A stretch of DNA of 64,000 bases from Cheiracanthium punctorium (GCA_038373885.1 JAWZYV010013019.1:1426001-1490000); one strand, 5' to 3'. Counted from the stretch's first letter, positions 22,870 to 36,000 are shown. Made by a program: numbers and translations. Notes: a model not told the origin generated them from the letters alone.

Positions 22870-23172
22870 TTATTGTCCGTACTGTGTGCTTGACTTGAGA
22901 CCGGAGTCAAGAGATGTATGCGTGATATCTTCACTCGGCTTGTCCATTGGTACAGCATCAATAGAGGTGCTCCAGCGGCAGTGGTAGATATACTGGCGGA
23001 GTCGCCTGTTGTTTACTAAGAATGTTTTGACAGGTTTGAGCCGCTCCCTAAACCGCCTCGCGTGCTCGGCGTTGAACATTGAGGTACGTCTGCGTGGTCC
23101 ATAAGCACTTTTTTCCAATGATAGCAGTGATTTATATTTCTGGTTGGCTGTAGTACGGCTTGAGACAGGCAT
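22870..23172 (-). CDS. Hypothetical small basic protein, 100 aa
   Basis: A minus-strand single frame from ATG to stop, with GC content and codon use closer to coding DNA than its flanks. The predicted protein is strongly basic in its first 70 residues (YGPRRRTSMFNAEHARRFRE, LVNNRRLRQYIYHC) and then polar and acidic, with no signal peptide or membrane segment. I do not recognise the family. The context is favourable but inconclusive: an AATAAA follows the stop by about 40 nt, and no other repeat overlaps the frame. A TATAAAA on the same strand lies under 20 nt before the ATG, too close to be its core promoter. It may be a small intronless gene, a retrocopy or a chance frame in an unrecognised element. 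Confidence 0.35.
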   Translation of the reverse strand: MPVSSRTTANQKYKSLLSLEKSAYGPRRRTSMFNAEHARRFRERLKPVKTFLVNNRRLRQYIYHCRWSTSIDAVPMDKPSEDITHTSLDSGLKSSTQYGQ

Positions 23173-24252
23173 ATTGAGTTTTTATAGTATCACTTTGTGG
23201 TTATTTTTAACTATAAGTATTGTCCAAATTACAATTGTCTTTATTTGAATCGATTGGTCTAAATAACCTCTATAGACACACGAAAAAATCACCCAGGTAT
23301 CAAGTTTGAGTCGTCAGTTACACTGAATAGAAAGAGGCGAGAGTGCCGGTTTTGGTCATTCTGTGCAGTGCCCCTACCCTGCCACTCCCTCCCGACCGTG
23401 AGGCAAACTCAAGGTCATGACAGAGACTGACTATAAAAGCTTAATACTGACACTGGATTTTTTTTTCTAAGACTAATAGACTAAGCTTTTCTTATATAAT
23501 TTTAGGTTTCCTGTTCGATTACTAAGTAGCAGTCCTGTAAACTTCTCAGGGTTCTGTGTGCAAACGTTATTCGAGTGACAAGGCTAAATTTTAAAAAACT
23601 TAAATATTTCGAAAACTATTGATTCTACGGTGATTCTTTGGCGAATCAACCGTGCGCATGTTCTATAAACATTTCTCATGGTGGTTGCCATTATAAAACC
23701 ATGTATTCTTATACAAAATCCATTGCAGATTGGCGTATTTAGCACCGTGAAATACTTCAAGCTATCGTGATTGCAAATATTCAAGCTGTGACCAAATTAT
23801 TTCACCGTAACGAAAAATTATTCCCATTGTAAAGCAGTAGGGTTTGACAATTCCTCGCCAAGTATGGAAGATAACGCCGAACTGGGTTCAATTTTGGAAA
23901 CTTATTTTTTTGGCGCCGAAATTGCCCAACCTTGGCGACTTTTGACATACCGCTGCTATTTGCAAACGTGAAAAGCTTTTTCTTCAAACTTATACCACGA
24001 CTCCAATAGACAGAGCAAATAGAGGAAAAGTTCAAAAATTGAATCAATTGGATCTTTAAATGTATTTTACGTCTTTGTCTATTATTCACATTAAAGCATT
24101 CTTAAACGGTATCTATTGTGTGGTGATTTTTGGTCAGATTTTTTCCATGTAAATATTTCTCCCATGGTCTCATCAAGATTTCTTGCAAACATGGAAGCAT
24201 TCTGAAGAGCAGTTTCTGTTCGCAAACTTGGACGATCATCGAGGTATTCTAA
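23173..24252. other. No gene seen; contains a fragment of repeat family F
   Basis: At 23866-23965 the words ATAACGCCGAACTGGGTTCA, TTTTGGAAACTTATTTTTTT and CTTGGCGACTTTTGAC match family F (copies at about 985-1500 and 55205-55320). The rest is AT-rich with short frames. Confidence 0.45.
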
Positions 24253-24768
24253 TGGCCTTATCACACTAAAGGGAAAATCCGAGCAACTTCGCGCTGGACC
24301 AACTTTTCCGACGGACTTGAAAGCGTGGTTATCTTTAAGGGTTGCAAAAGTAAACAAACTCTCTCCGACGCCAAATAGTCATCGCATCGCTGATTGGGCG
24401 TGCAGGTTCTTATTTTACTTATCGTGCGTTGGTATATTTACGTCGGATCGGCAGAGATTTCGGCAGCATCGGATGGGCAGCAATCTCTAATTCCAAGTCC
24501 ACTTGAACGCGGCCATAATTTTATTTACACGTGATTCTGACATCGAACCAAGCTGCCAAGCTTCGAACATAGTCGCCATTGCTCGAAATTGCTTATGACG
24601 TAGCAGGAAGAAGTACTCTGATTGGCCGAAATTTTGTCCGACTCGGATTTTTTCCTTCGGAAAGGAAAAAAGTTGGAGTTCGCGGTCGTCAAGGTAACGG
24701 CGGAGAAATTCGGCTGGAAACTTGGTTTGCAAGGAAAGTTGGTCGGATTTTTCTCAGTGTGATAGCCC
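24253..24768. mobile_element. Inverted-repeat element of about 516 bp, family unknown
   Basis: The left end TGGCCTTATCACACTAAAGG, followed by GAAAATCCGAGCAACTT, is mirrored by the right end (reverse complement AGGGCTATCACACTGAGAAA then AATCCGACCAACTTTCC). The flanks TATTCTAA and TATTAAAG could be a decayed 8-bp duplication (6 of 8 positions agree), but this is uncertain. The interior is GC-richer and carries frames of 88, 81 and 67 codons on both strands that look like by-products of the inverted structure, with no recognisable transposase motif. Confidence 0.6.
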
Positions 24769-27700
24769 TATTAAAGAGCTAAATGAAATTTGTCTGTAAG
24801 ATGATACTATATAAAAATTCCTGTTTCCATTGCACACAATTCTGAATAAAGAAACTTTAATGATAATGACTGCAGTTGTACATTAATCAAACATTTTATG
24901 GTTTAGCAATATTTTATCTAACGTGAAGGGTGTTCCAAAAGTAAGTAACTGATCTCTTAAAAGGAAACACAGAAAAACCTCTAAATATCAAATTCATCAC
25001 ATCAGTTTCTGTATGGAAAAACTTCAAGTACGTCAGACTTATGCTGATCATACTTGAAGCAAACGAAATCAATATGTACTGATATTTGAAAATAGCATAT
25101 TCCTTTTGAAAAATACTGCATGTTTCGGTGTCTTTTACTGAATATCTTAATAAAATAACGATTAAATCAACGTAAATCTTCTGTAGTTTTTTAAAAGACG
25201 CATTTTAATTGTTTCTTTTTGTGTGCCTGTTGTTTTAAAAGTGGTTGCTGGATTGATTATTAATAGTTACCAATTAAGCCAATAAATGCGATTTATTAAA
25301 AAAATTTTTCACTACAGTGAACATTATTGGGAATATTCAAACAGAAGCAGTAAACTTAAAAGCAATAAATTTAAACGTGTATTTAATCACATTTACCACA
25401 AATGATTGGTAATTATCAGTAAATGCTATCAATAAACTTTTTCGATTAAACTTACCAAAAAGGGGTATTTATAAATAATTATCAGATTTAACACTCGTAC
25501 ATATACCAAAATGACCTTTTGAGAACTGTTTCACAATTAATGTGCACTTCCTTACACTGGGGTATACCGCTGCATAAGTTTTGTCCGTTTTTAAAATATT
25601 TTTTGACCTATCCTAGATTATGTAGTCATTTTTAAATAGTTTATCATAATTATAGATGCAAATAGTCCTATTCCATATGATTGCATATTCCAAATTTGTA
25701 CTTTACGTACTTCACCGTTGAGGTTGAAAATTTATCATTAAATTTTTACATCACGCTAGTAATCCTCATTATCAATTTATTTATTTTTTTCTTTAAGTGG
25801 AAACTAAATCAATCATTCCTGAGAGCTAATAAGCCTTAATTTTAGAATTTTCAGAAAGTCTATGTATCGAATAACCCCAAACTAAACTCATATATGCAGG
25901 AGAAAGCAAACACCTCCCAAACTTCATGGAAAACTGAAAAAAAATTAATGGAAAAAAGAAGATTGAGGCTAAAATTTATAACGAAAAAATAATCTTTTTT
26001 AACTTGAATAATGCGCCTATTTTACGTCAAACGTTTCCGTTCTTAATAGGGTAGTAACCCGGGGAGTAGGTATAATCCATATTTATTTGATGGATGGTGT
26101 GTCGCTTTGACGGGGTACAAAATCAAATAACTTATATTAAAAGTTTTCGGTGAATAAAATTTGATAATGCGTATTTTTTAGACTGTGCATAGTTCCAGAA
26201 AAAAAAATTATCTAAAATGCGAAATATTAACCAAATTAACAGGTTTTTTTTACGTTTTTATAATTAATTGACTGATTTAATTTAGAGAACGATTAAAATA
26301 TTTTAAAAGCATTTTGTACTAACAATAGCATTTAGAATTTAAGACATGAGGGATGCTATTTCGACTAAGGTTATAAGCAAGACGGAAAAATAAAATAAAT
26401 AAACAAATAAATGAACATTAAGTAAAATGTAATCTTAAATTAAAAAAAAATAATTATAAAGAAAATAAAAGTCACATTTTTAAAAATTTATTTATTATTA
26501 TATATTTTTTAATTTTTTTTTTTTTTTTGGCTACGGGAAACATGTGGGAACTGAATCCTAGCAACACAAGTGTTTCACTTTCTCGCATTTTACAGCGCTG
26601 TGATCTAATTTTCAATAATAAAGGTAATAACAAGCAAAATTACACAAATGTTCTCGAATGCTTGAAATATTACAAACTGATACATTTGTTACTGCTGTTT
26701 AGTATACCGTACTTCCGATTAAAAGGAGTTGAGCAACATCCGCAGCTCTTTGACAATGTTTTACAAAGGAATTATTAAATTCAACTTGCCCTATCTTAGA
26801 TTTACCTTCATAAAGTCGTTTAATTTCAAACAAAAGACAGATAATTGAATGCAATCGATGCTTAAGGTATGAATGTTATTTATAGTCCTATGACACAGAA
26901 AAAAACCAATCGGATATATTGAACCTTTGTAATTGAAGCGCATTTTCATATGATGCTAAAGTATATTATAATCGTACTGTTTCATTTTATTTGCATTTTT
27001 GTAGTATATTTAAGTGCAAAACATGATAAAAGTTTTGAAAAATTAGATGCAACATATTTTTAGCTTTACACTTCACTAACTACGTATTTGTACAAATTTA
27101 CGAATTGTGTGTTTTACATACACAAACATAAATAGATAACCTTAAGAGTTTCAATAATTCGCAGCAAATGACAACAAGTTGCGAATGATTGAAATTCATC
27201 TTTTCACCCCAAATCATCACTCTAAATCAAAAAAACCCAGTTAATTAAAATATTTTCGCCGTTTCTAAAAGGAAAAATTCAAACAGGAGGATGCTAATGT
27301 CAGTTTAATGGCCCTCATTTGTAACAGACGACAGTTGTTCGTTTTTAAGGTCCAGTTTTTTCTAATCTTTAAGGATGATCTTCAAAGTAATTTTATTTAG
27401 CAGCTTTCCTTACAATAGCATTAGGCACAGTTTTATACCAAAAGTGCTACTGAAAATGCTTTAAAGGATCTTCTACAGGAGCACAGAAAAGAATGCCAAA
27501 GTCTATGGCCAGTAACAGATGGGAATGCGTTTTAGAGACGCTAATCTATCTAAGATTGAGAGCAGTAAACCCTCTATGGAAAATGAAGTAACTAATACTT
27601 ATAGTTCTTTAACAGGATCTTTTGAAATATATCTTATAAATTAAGCTCTTAAAACGGAAAAGAAAACCGTTTGTTAACCTCCCTATGGTTTCAGTCAAAG

Positions 27701-28190
27701 AAGAATTTGTTTTCGGTAGCTAGTGTTGAATCTTTAAAATGGCGTAAGCGAATAGATTAAATTTAATTTTGTAGAAGTAAAAGTGCAAATAAGCGTATGA
27801 GGATAAATGTTTTTAATCAATGTGTTTAATTTAGTTTTTAATTGTTTGTTACTTCCGTCCCTTAACATTATTATCCAATTCATTTTACACTGTGACGCTG
27901 ACAAAAATAATGATGCTTGATTTTGTTGCACGTATAACCTGTATCACTAACATATTGGCATTGCATTCTCCGTGTAGTTACTTCTTTTTGTATGAAACAC
28001 AGTAAATTAAATAGTCATAATCAGTTTGAATTCTTGCCATAAATCTCATAGTTTTAGCCATTTCGCTGGTAGTTTTTCTTTAAAAAAGTATTTCCCAAAG
28101 CGCATCTGTTCTTGAAAAAAACTCCATGCAACACATTCATATTTTATTTATGAAGAAAGACAGAAACTTCTTGGGAAGAGTTAACGTAAA

Positions 28191-28193
<3 letters not shown>
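24769..28193. other. Long AT-rich stretch, no gene seen
   Basis: At about 24925 the sequence GGGTGTTCCAAAAGTAAGTA looks like one end of a mariner-type element, but no partner end was found. The 83-codon frame at 26527-26778 starts in a poly-T tract and shows no motif. Otherwise simple AT-rich DNA. Confidence 0.5.

Positions 28194-28221
<28 letters not shown>
28194..28221. repeat. Poly-A run of 28
   Basis: Uninterrupted A followed by AATAAAATTAAAA. It could be the tail of a retroposed sequence, but nothing recognisable precedes it. Confidence 0.95.
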
Positions 28222-31200
28222 TAATAAAATTAAAACGTTTAACAACTGTTTGTCTATAATCATAAATACACCCCCCCTCGTACAGTATTTATACTAGATT
28301 TTATCATTCATTAAAAACATTTTTAGTCAAATTTCTATTAATATTTTAAGTCTTAGCTTTCCTAAATCTATGAGTTGTCTACTAAAAGGCATTACAATAG
28401 TTTTGGTTTTTGAGTAAAGTCTCTAGTTAAGTATTTTAGTTATATAAATCAATTTCTTTTTAATGTGAAAGAGAAATAAGATGCAATAAGAGAATTTGTT
28501 TCCAGGTTTAACCACTAAGATACAGAATAATTAAGACTAATAATATATTCGTTTATAGGTTAGAAAACTATGTAATTCTTAGTCTTTGGTTTGTATAAAA
28601 ATGCCATTTTTCAAATTTTTCTTATGAGTATTCAGTTTCTTGCAGGTTCCTATAATTCATTCGTAAGTCAATTATCACAAGAAATTATGAATTAAAACAT
28701 ATTTCTTATCGTAATTTTTAATAATGAAATCAAGTTCTGGTACTCGTTGAAACAATTCGACAAATATTCCTTCTAAATTTTAAAAAGAAAGAAAAAAATT
28801 TAAACAGAAAGTGTCGTATTCCCTTTGGCTATATAATGAAATTTATTCAATACGTTAGAGACTTTATAGAGAATCCTCATACGGAAGCAAAAAGATTTAC
28901 TTAACTCGGTGTCTATCACTATGTCAATAAAAATAAGCACGGGAAGCCAGAGCTATTCAAGATATCCGGAATCTTAGTTTTATATCAGTCATACATATTC
29001 TCCAGAGTATGGCGCGATTTTTCCTAGTATTGTGTATCAGTTTTGCTTACTTACATTTGACGACAAGCTTCTTCAAATAGCGATTACTACAATAATTTAA
29101 CATACTTAAAGTGTAATAATTTAGGATTCACTGGAGGCTTTGTAAATGTGCAATCACTCAAGATTCAATTTTTAATTCAGATTCTTTGCAGTAGCAATTT
29201 TTACACCCAATTATACCATATAATTTAACTACTGAAGCCTACTCAATTGTTAAATTTAAATTTTAAAGAAATATATTGAAAAAAAAGTACTGTTAAATGT
29301 TACATGCATGTTAAAATCTTAAATAAAATGAAATGTTAATGATTTGAAAGTTTAAACATATTAAAAAGTTTTGACGAACTAATGCACAACATATTAATTC
29401 ATTACATATGATAAAAATTACATATGTTAATATAAGCCTTAACAAAATCATAAATAGAAATTACAAGGACAATATTTTATATCTAAAACATTTTATTGAG
29501 TTTAATTTATTAACAATTACAACATGAAACGATAAATTTTATAATTAGTTTAGAAATTTAGTGCTTATAATAACTTTTTCAAAAACCGTATTTTATATAA
29601 TGTTTGATATTTCTTACATTATCTGAAACATTATTACTGTAAATTTCTGATAGAGAAACATTAAAAAATAAATAGTAGATAAAGCTTCATTACAGAATTT
29701 TTCTTCTGTAACATTCATTTTATGTTAAATTTTTCTGTAAAATGTATAATAAAATCAGCGTTAATTTGAATGCTTTAACAAAATGACTGAGAAACTAAAA
29801 TAGGGTAGTGTATTATGTATTGTAATAACGATTAAAGATTCAATAAAAAATTTAACAAAAATGAAAATGTAAGTTTTGTTAAACTAAACTCAATCATATG
29901 TTATTATCACATTATTACTTTAAAAGATGCTTGTGTTAAGGTTATTAAAATTTTACTGAACTTTAGGACTTATTTTGGGTATTTTTCTGCACTTTAGACA
30001 CACTATTTTTTGATTCCCTTAAATTAGATTGACTTTAAAACTACCGGTTAAGACCTTCAATGTTTGGAAAATTAGAGGAAAAACACATCCGCGTAATTCG
30101 ACAACGTGAAATGAACCAAAGCAATTTTGAATTACAGCAGCTAACTTTAAGCAACTAACAAATCTTCTTTATGCTTGATTGTAAGAAATCAAAAGAAATA
30201 TAAAGCTGATAACTAAACAAAGAATTTCATGACTTACTTCACTAATGTAGTACAAATTTTCGAAACCAAATGAGATGAAAATTTAGAGATTAGCTTCTAA
30301 CATTTAGAGCTACTTCGATTGACAGTAAGGAGTTCCCAGTATCATTTATTAAATGGCTGAGTGACAGAAATGTCTCAGTCACTTTTAGCTAAAAATGACA
30401 AATTTCATTAAAACATCTGCAATAGTAGTATGCCGAAAAATGCATTGGAATTAAATTTTAATCAAATACTTAGTCTCAAATTCATGAAAAGTAGACTTTT
30501 TAATCTCATTTCAAAAGTTTATAAGCTAAAACTTGTGAGGGAGCAGAAAATCAAACGGAATTGCAAATTCAGAACTCTGCGATATCCTCACATATACATA
30601 GTGCAGTTTGATCGAATAAAATCCAAAATGAGAAGTGAATTCCATCACTTTTCATCTCTACAGAAAATTGTAATTTTATAAAAATGTTTCGCAACTTTTC
30701 CTTAACATTCGCCGGAAACATAAATCAAAATTCCATTGCCACGCAGAAATTGCTAGACTGCACACAATCATTACTTCATCAATTGATTATTCAAATTCTT
30801 CATCAAAGACCCTCGTATCAATCTCGAGACAGGTAAATCTCGCACAATCCATCATCCTCCACTATCATTATATTACCACACTGAGAGAAATAATAAATGA
30901 TCCGGCGACTACTTTCTTTATGCATCTGAAAATGCGAAATAAATATATTTAGGAGTGTTGTATAGTTCGACAACTTTTTTCATGTAATGTTGCACTGGAT
31001 CAAATAATCTAAAAAAGGTTTTTCTTTATGACAGGCATGCAATTTATTTTAGATTTATATAGTACAGATTTATTATACAGTACAAAGAAAGTTGTGGTTA
31101 CGAAAAACAGGTAATCGATAATGTTGAACATAGTTTTGAGTGCAGAATTATTTGTTACAAAGAATTTATATTAACTGTTTATAGGTTAGTTATACAAAAG

Positions 31201-31281
31201 CAACTTAAACGTTACATTTTGACTGTAATATTCATCAGCAGAAAGGTTTGGATTTTAAATATATTTTAAAAATATCTAATT
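28222..31281. other. Long AT-rich stretch, no gene seen
   Basis: The 83-codon frame at 30430-30681 (Lys/Leu-rich) has no recognisable motif. No repeats of the window were found here. Confidence 0.55.
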
Positions 31282-31523
31282 TTAACCCCTTAACCGCCCG
31301 GGCGTATAAATACACTTTGCGCAGTCGATGCTTTAACTGTCTAGGACGTATAAATAAGCCTATCTCAAATAATTTCCTCAGTCATTTATTGCTAGTATTG
31401 TAAATACTATACATTTTTTGACAGGCAATAACTTCAATTTTAAGAAGTGTTCACCCTACGTGCACTTATTTCTTTGAATAGTGGAGGGGGAGGGGTTGCC
31501 TAATATGGCAGTTCAGGGGTTAA
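31282..31523. mobile_element. TTAA-flanked MITE, second family
   Basis: Left end TTAACCCCTTAACCGCC; right end, reverse complement, TTAACCCCTGAACTGCC. TTAA is present on both sides and the element is about 242 bp. Its terminal CCCCT resembles family A termini, but the interior is unrelated. The TTAA target and C-rich tips suggest a piggyBac-type origin. It contains a GCCCGGGC palindrome near the left end and no coding capacity. Confidence 0.65.
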
Positions 31524-33943
31524 TTCACCTAGTAGTGATCATATATGTACTATCCTATCATTCGATTTCCAAGTTTTTATTCAGTGAACACAAATTTTCA
31601 ATTAAAAAAGTACTCTATAATTTCGTATATCTCAAATCTCTCTTACAACAAATATTTGCATAAGATAATTTCAAAAATTTGTTGAAAAATTTGTTTAGAA
31701 AAATGGCTTTACAAAGCTAACCTTCAAACTGCTTTGTAATCGTTCTTACAAATTATCTGCAGCGTAAAAGCACATGTACATTTATTTAAAGTTATCTTCC
31801 AACTTTAATTTATCCAACATTATTAGTATAAGTTCCTTCAAGTAAGTGAAATTTTGAAAATATGTTACAGTACAAAATCCGACGTCAAGCAATAGTATCC
31901 AGTTTCATTTAGTATAATTTTACCTTTCTTGTCCTCATACATCCACAATATCTCGTTTGATTTAGTGAAATTTGATGCAATTTTCTAGCTAGTAATCATA
32001 GTATCGGATAACCGTTATTAATGTTCACAAATTTCTGAAGATTTCCAAGACTTAATAAATACTGAGGAAAATCAATGAAAATAATTTGGGCAAATTAAAA
32101 TGCTACATTTTTACCTATTCTCTTGAAATGGTGTATTGTGACTTTTCGATTACCACATGTTTTGTAATTTTTAACTGACTCTGTTGTGTATTTGATTAGT
32201 TGCGATCTTATCACTTGCTATGTAGAGGACTGCGCCGAATCAAAATTCGCGGCGGCGGCGCGCCACGGCATGGGAATTTTTTTTTTTTTTTAATAGCGTA
32301 ATGAAAATGGTTGTTTGCGTACATATACTATGTATGTACAATGTGTCACAAAAAAGTAGTAACGCGTCTTAATTTTTTTACTGTCCGAGATAGGTGAACA
32401 ATGTAAATTGACAAAATGTTCAAAACAAGGTAGAAAAGAAAACTACACTTAGAAAACAACCCTTTCATTCATTTTCAAACAGTTACTTTTTAAACTTGTG
32501 TAGGACTCCCTCGGAAAAAATTCCCAATTAGTAAAATGTGCCTCATACAGTAATGAGGCATGAAATATGTGATATTTTGACTTTTATCGACTCTATTGCT
32601 TTAAAATTTTTCAGTTCTCAGCCACCTCCTAAAAGAAATCCTGGTTACGTACTGGTCATACCTAAAGCAAGTTGAAAGCAACCTTTATTAGGGAGATTTC
32701 TAAAATATTAAATAGCTAATTCATACCAAAATTTACATTGCAAATGTAAATTATTAATTTCTCATAATCTAATATTTCTCAAATTTTACTTTTCATTCTG
32801 AAGAAAAAAAAAAACCCTATTGCTGATAGTTTATATTAAACTTTTCTATAAAATTATGACGTCGAACTGTTCTGCGCGGCGTACAATCGGCGTTGTATGC
32901 CGGCGCGCCGCTGTAGACCTCGCGGCTGCGGCAGCGTGTAGAGGTGGCGCAGAGTGCTGTGTCAAAATTCCCCTATTGCTGTGTCAAAATTCTGTTTATA
33001 ATATAAGCCTCATAAAAGTCAAATCCCTTTATTAAGTAATTCAAAATTTACCTTGCAACAACACAATCACATTTGGATATCACATGCAACATGCGATATC
33101 CAAGACACTTTAAACTGCATTTTAAAAAAATCGAAAAGCGTGAACAATACCTTTCATTCACTTACTACGTACTTCTAACGAACTAAGAAATATTCAAGTC
33201 ATAAAAATATGTCCAAAAATGTATACAATAAAAAGTACATTTACCACATTTTTTTTTCTTTTATACTTGCTTTTAAAATACCACGGCGTATAAATTTTAC
33301 TAAAGCGGAAGGCCCCAGACGCCATTTCCTTTAACATCTTATTTTGGATACAAAAATATCGGCAACAATAACTCCAGGCTTTCGTGGCCCGATACTAAAA
33401 TCCAATGGGGCAGGTGATTTCCTCTTTCTTCACCCTGCAGTCAAAAATTTATACATCATTTTGTCACATTTTCTCGAAGCAGTTTTATAAGCAGGTTTTA
33501 CGATCGTATTCAAAATTCATCCTCGCCCATATTTATGGAGAGCGTTATATAAAGTGGGAAAAAACTCGAAATTTCGGCTTATGTGCTACATATTCAGCAC
33601 GTTTTTGGAAAGGACATAATCTTGCTCTTATGAATTTATTACAGGGACGAAACAAAATGCGTTTGCCTTTTCTTTTGTAAACAAGAGAACGAAAAACATA
33701 TTTTGAGATGGTGCACGAGGTTTTGTACGGAAACTCTCAGCACTAAAAAAAAAAAAAAAAAGAACCTTCATTTAAAGTCGTGATCCTGGGTTGAAATAGT
33801 GTTTTGTTTGCTTAGTTAGAATTATTTTTAGCGTTTATTTGAGGGCTAATTAATTCAAGGATCAAGTGCATAAAACTGGATACCCGAAAGCTGCTGAAGA
33901 CTTTTAGAAAAATGTATTAACAAACTCGTTTCCAACTCCGTGC
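31524..33943. other. No gene confidently seen; two GC-rich islands
   Basis: Islands at 32228-32272 (GCGGCGGCGGCGCGCCACGG) and 32862-32965 (GCCGGCGCGCCGC and onward) share the GGCGCGCC word and GCGC-rich character in AT-rich surroundings. They could be the two arms of one decayed element, since CTGCGCC and GGCGCAG face each other. A 21-bp direct repeat, TATTGCTGTGTCAAAATTC-like, occurs twice at 32957-32997. Frames crossing them are not recognisable. Confidence 0.3.
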
Positions 33944-34122
33944 CAAGGGCGGCTCCAGCAAGGGGGCCATAGGGGCCATAGCCCCCTCCGAACTTTTTGT
34001 TTTTGAACTTTAGATTCGTATATTTTACGATTCCTCACGTTAAATTGGCATTTTAAACAATTTATAGACTATCTAAAAAGTTCAATGGCCCCCTCCGAAA
34101 ATTCAGCCTGGAGCCGCCCTTG
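33944..34122. mobile_element. hAT-type MITE (179 bp) with 8-bp TSD CTCCGTGC
   Basis: The termini CAAGGGCGGCTCCAGC and its exact inverse GCTGGAGCCGCCCTTG (one short interruption) are flanked by perfect 8-bp duplications CTCCGTGC at 33936-33943 and 34123-34130. Inside, GGCCATAGCCCCCTCCGAA and GGCCCCCTCCGAAAA are repeated subterminally. An 8-bp TSD with CA...TG-type ends is diagnostic of hAT elements. Non-coding. Confidence 0.9.
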
Positions 34123-34130
34123 CTCCGTGC

Positions 34131-34300
34131 CAGAGCAATATAGTCACGAGTGTAAACCAAATGTCCTATTTTAGTTTTCTAAATATTTTTTTTGAAAAAC
34201 ACGCAATTTGAAAGAAATAGATGAAATTTAATTATTCATGACGTGAGTCATTTATTGTTAAATGATATACTTTATGCATAAAATTGTCAGAAGAGTTTGG
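34131..34300 (+). repeat. Dispersed repeat family E, copy 1
   Basis: It shares AAACCAAATGTCCTATTTTA, GTTTTCTAAATA, ACGCAATTTGAAAG and GTGAGTCATTTA with 37700-37885 in the same orientation, with moderate divergence. The hAT MITE just upstream appears to have inserted in or at the edge of this copy. Confidence 0.5.
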
Positions 34301-35643
34301 CTTGTATGTAGTCTAATACTTTCTAGACCGGCAGTGAAAGTGTTGAAAAATGTAAGTTAAAATAACTTTATTGGAACCATAATCAGCATATCATGATTTT
34401 TTAAAAATTAAGTATCTATGAAGTTCTGCTTTTCTCTAACAGTTTTATTCACAAAATGAGAATTAAACGTCTTCTTGGAAAGATATCAGGCTATACAAGA
34501 TTATTCTGTGTTTGTGTGTCCTTTTATGGCTTAATTTTATGCTTAAAGATAGTCCAAAAGACTTACAGAAAAAATATTTGCTTTATAGCATGCATTTACA
34601 TATTATACTTATTGCTCTTTAAATGATTTTTAAACTGAAATAAAAAGTAATAACTTTGTAAAACCCGAAGTTAGCGCTTGAATCAAAAATAAATAGTTAA
34701 TGACTTCTTATCTACGAATTTATGCTCTTTGCACATTAAAAAATATGCAAAACCTGACCTAGAAAGTAAGTGTTTTTATCTGTAAGAAAATTAACTTTTT
34801 AATAAGATTTGCTCTCTTGTTCTTGTTACATATTTCAGAAAATACCTCTATACGATCTTGGCTTTAAGCTGTATTTTGCTTTGATGCTTAAGCATATAAG
34901 TGTATTCCTCAAAGGGACAAATTTTCTTCAACAACTTCGAAGTTTAACTTCGTTAAAAGCCACGTTTTATATGTAAATACAAGTGTAAGTCTACGGTAAA
35001 TTTATGTGTCACCAGCACTGAAACTATTTGTTAACTACAGCCCATCATTTTGCATGTATGATAAACGCTTTACCGGACGAAATCGTCGACAGAGTAGAAA
35101 TTTGAACACGCAGATAACAACTCTTCAAAAATTATCCATGAATAAATGTAGTCTAAATAGAGGCGAATCCAGGGCTAACTTTTCTACCATCACGAAAATT
35201 TGTTAACACAACATAAGACTGATGAAGTGTGGAAATGAATCTAATCACACATTTTGCACACGCATGAAAGTTTTAAAAGCCACTATAATTTAGACGTCCG
35301 CTAAAATTTTAACCAATTCAGCAAGCATTACTGTTATGGCATCTTTAAATTTAGAAAATACTTATCAGTTTATGTGTACGTGTGAGAAGTGAGGAGAACG
35401 TTTAACACAGATATTGTTCCTTGAATAATAAAAAAGAATTAACTTTGAAAAAAAAAAAGTCTAATGAAATGAAATAATTTTTAAAAGAGGATAAAAGATT
35501 ACATAGTTTAAATTCATTCAACTCTTAAGAAGAGAAAGTTGAAAGCATAAGCAAAATTTAGAAACTTAAAAAATGTGTTTTCTTACTTAATTATTTACCC
35601 AAGAACACGTAATAGTCAACCTCTATCAGAATTTTAACGATGC
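34301..35643. other. No gene seen
   Basis: AT-rich. The 66-codon frame at 35006-35206 has no recognisable motif. Confidence 0.5.
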
Positions 35644-36000
35644 AGCAGCTCTTTCTATAATTTCGTAGTTTCCCACTTTAATCACTTTTAATGCAAAAAC
35701 GCTACTATTTCCTTTTAATTTTCTCCAGAAAAATAATTATAAAACTTTCATCAGCATTTCAAGTTCACAATTACAACAGAGCGATACCTTACGCAAAGCC
35801 TCTAATGTTCTTCCTTTTTAATGCATAAAGTAGCCAAAATGATTGAATACAGTGTCATTGCTAATGAGTGGATAGTCTCAGGTGTTAAGCAGCAATATAA
35901 AGCCTTTTTCGTGCTTCAGAATTTTCCCAGGCATAATATTACGCTGCGCGTGAGCTGTGAAGTGCATTGTGAAGCAAATCTAATGGCATAAGACGAGAAA
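35644..36000 (+). repeat. Dispersed repeat family C, copy 1
   Basis: About 350 bp that recur at 39942-40275 (plus), 41150-41560 (minus) and 44890-45255 (minus). The best conserved core is AAATGATTGAATACAGTGTC, GCTAATGAGTGGATAGTCTC, AGGTGTTAAGCAGC, ATATAAAG then CTTTTTCGTGCTTCAGAA. An ATATAAA box inside the core is kept in most copies. No coding frame is conserved between copies, so it is non-coding. It could be a solo LTR, a MITE or an unclassified element; ends and TSDs were not resolved. Confidence 0.65.

Noticed and set aside
24945..24980. Mariner-like terminus GGGTGTTCCAAAAGTAAGTA
   Set aside because: Only one end was found, with no TA-paired partner or transposase, so no element is called.
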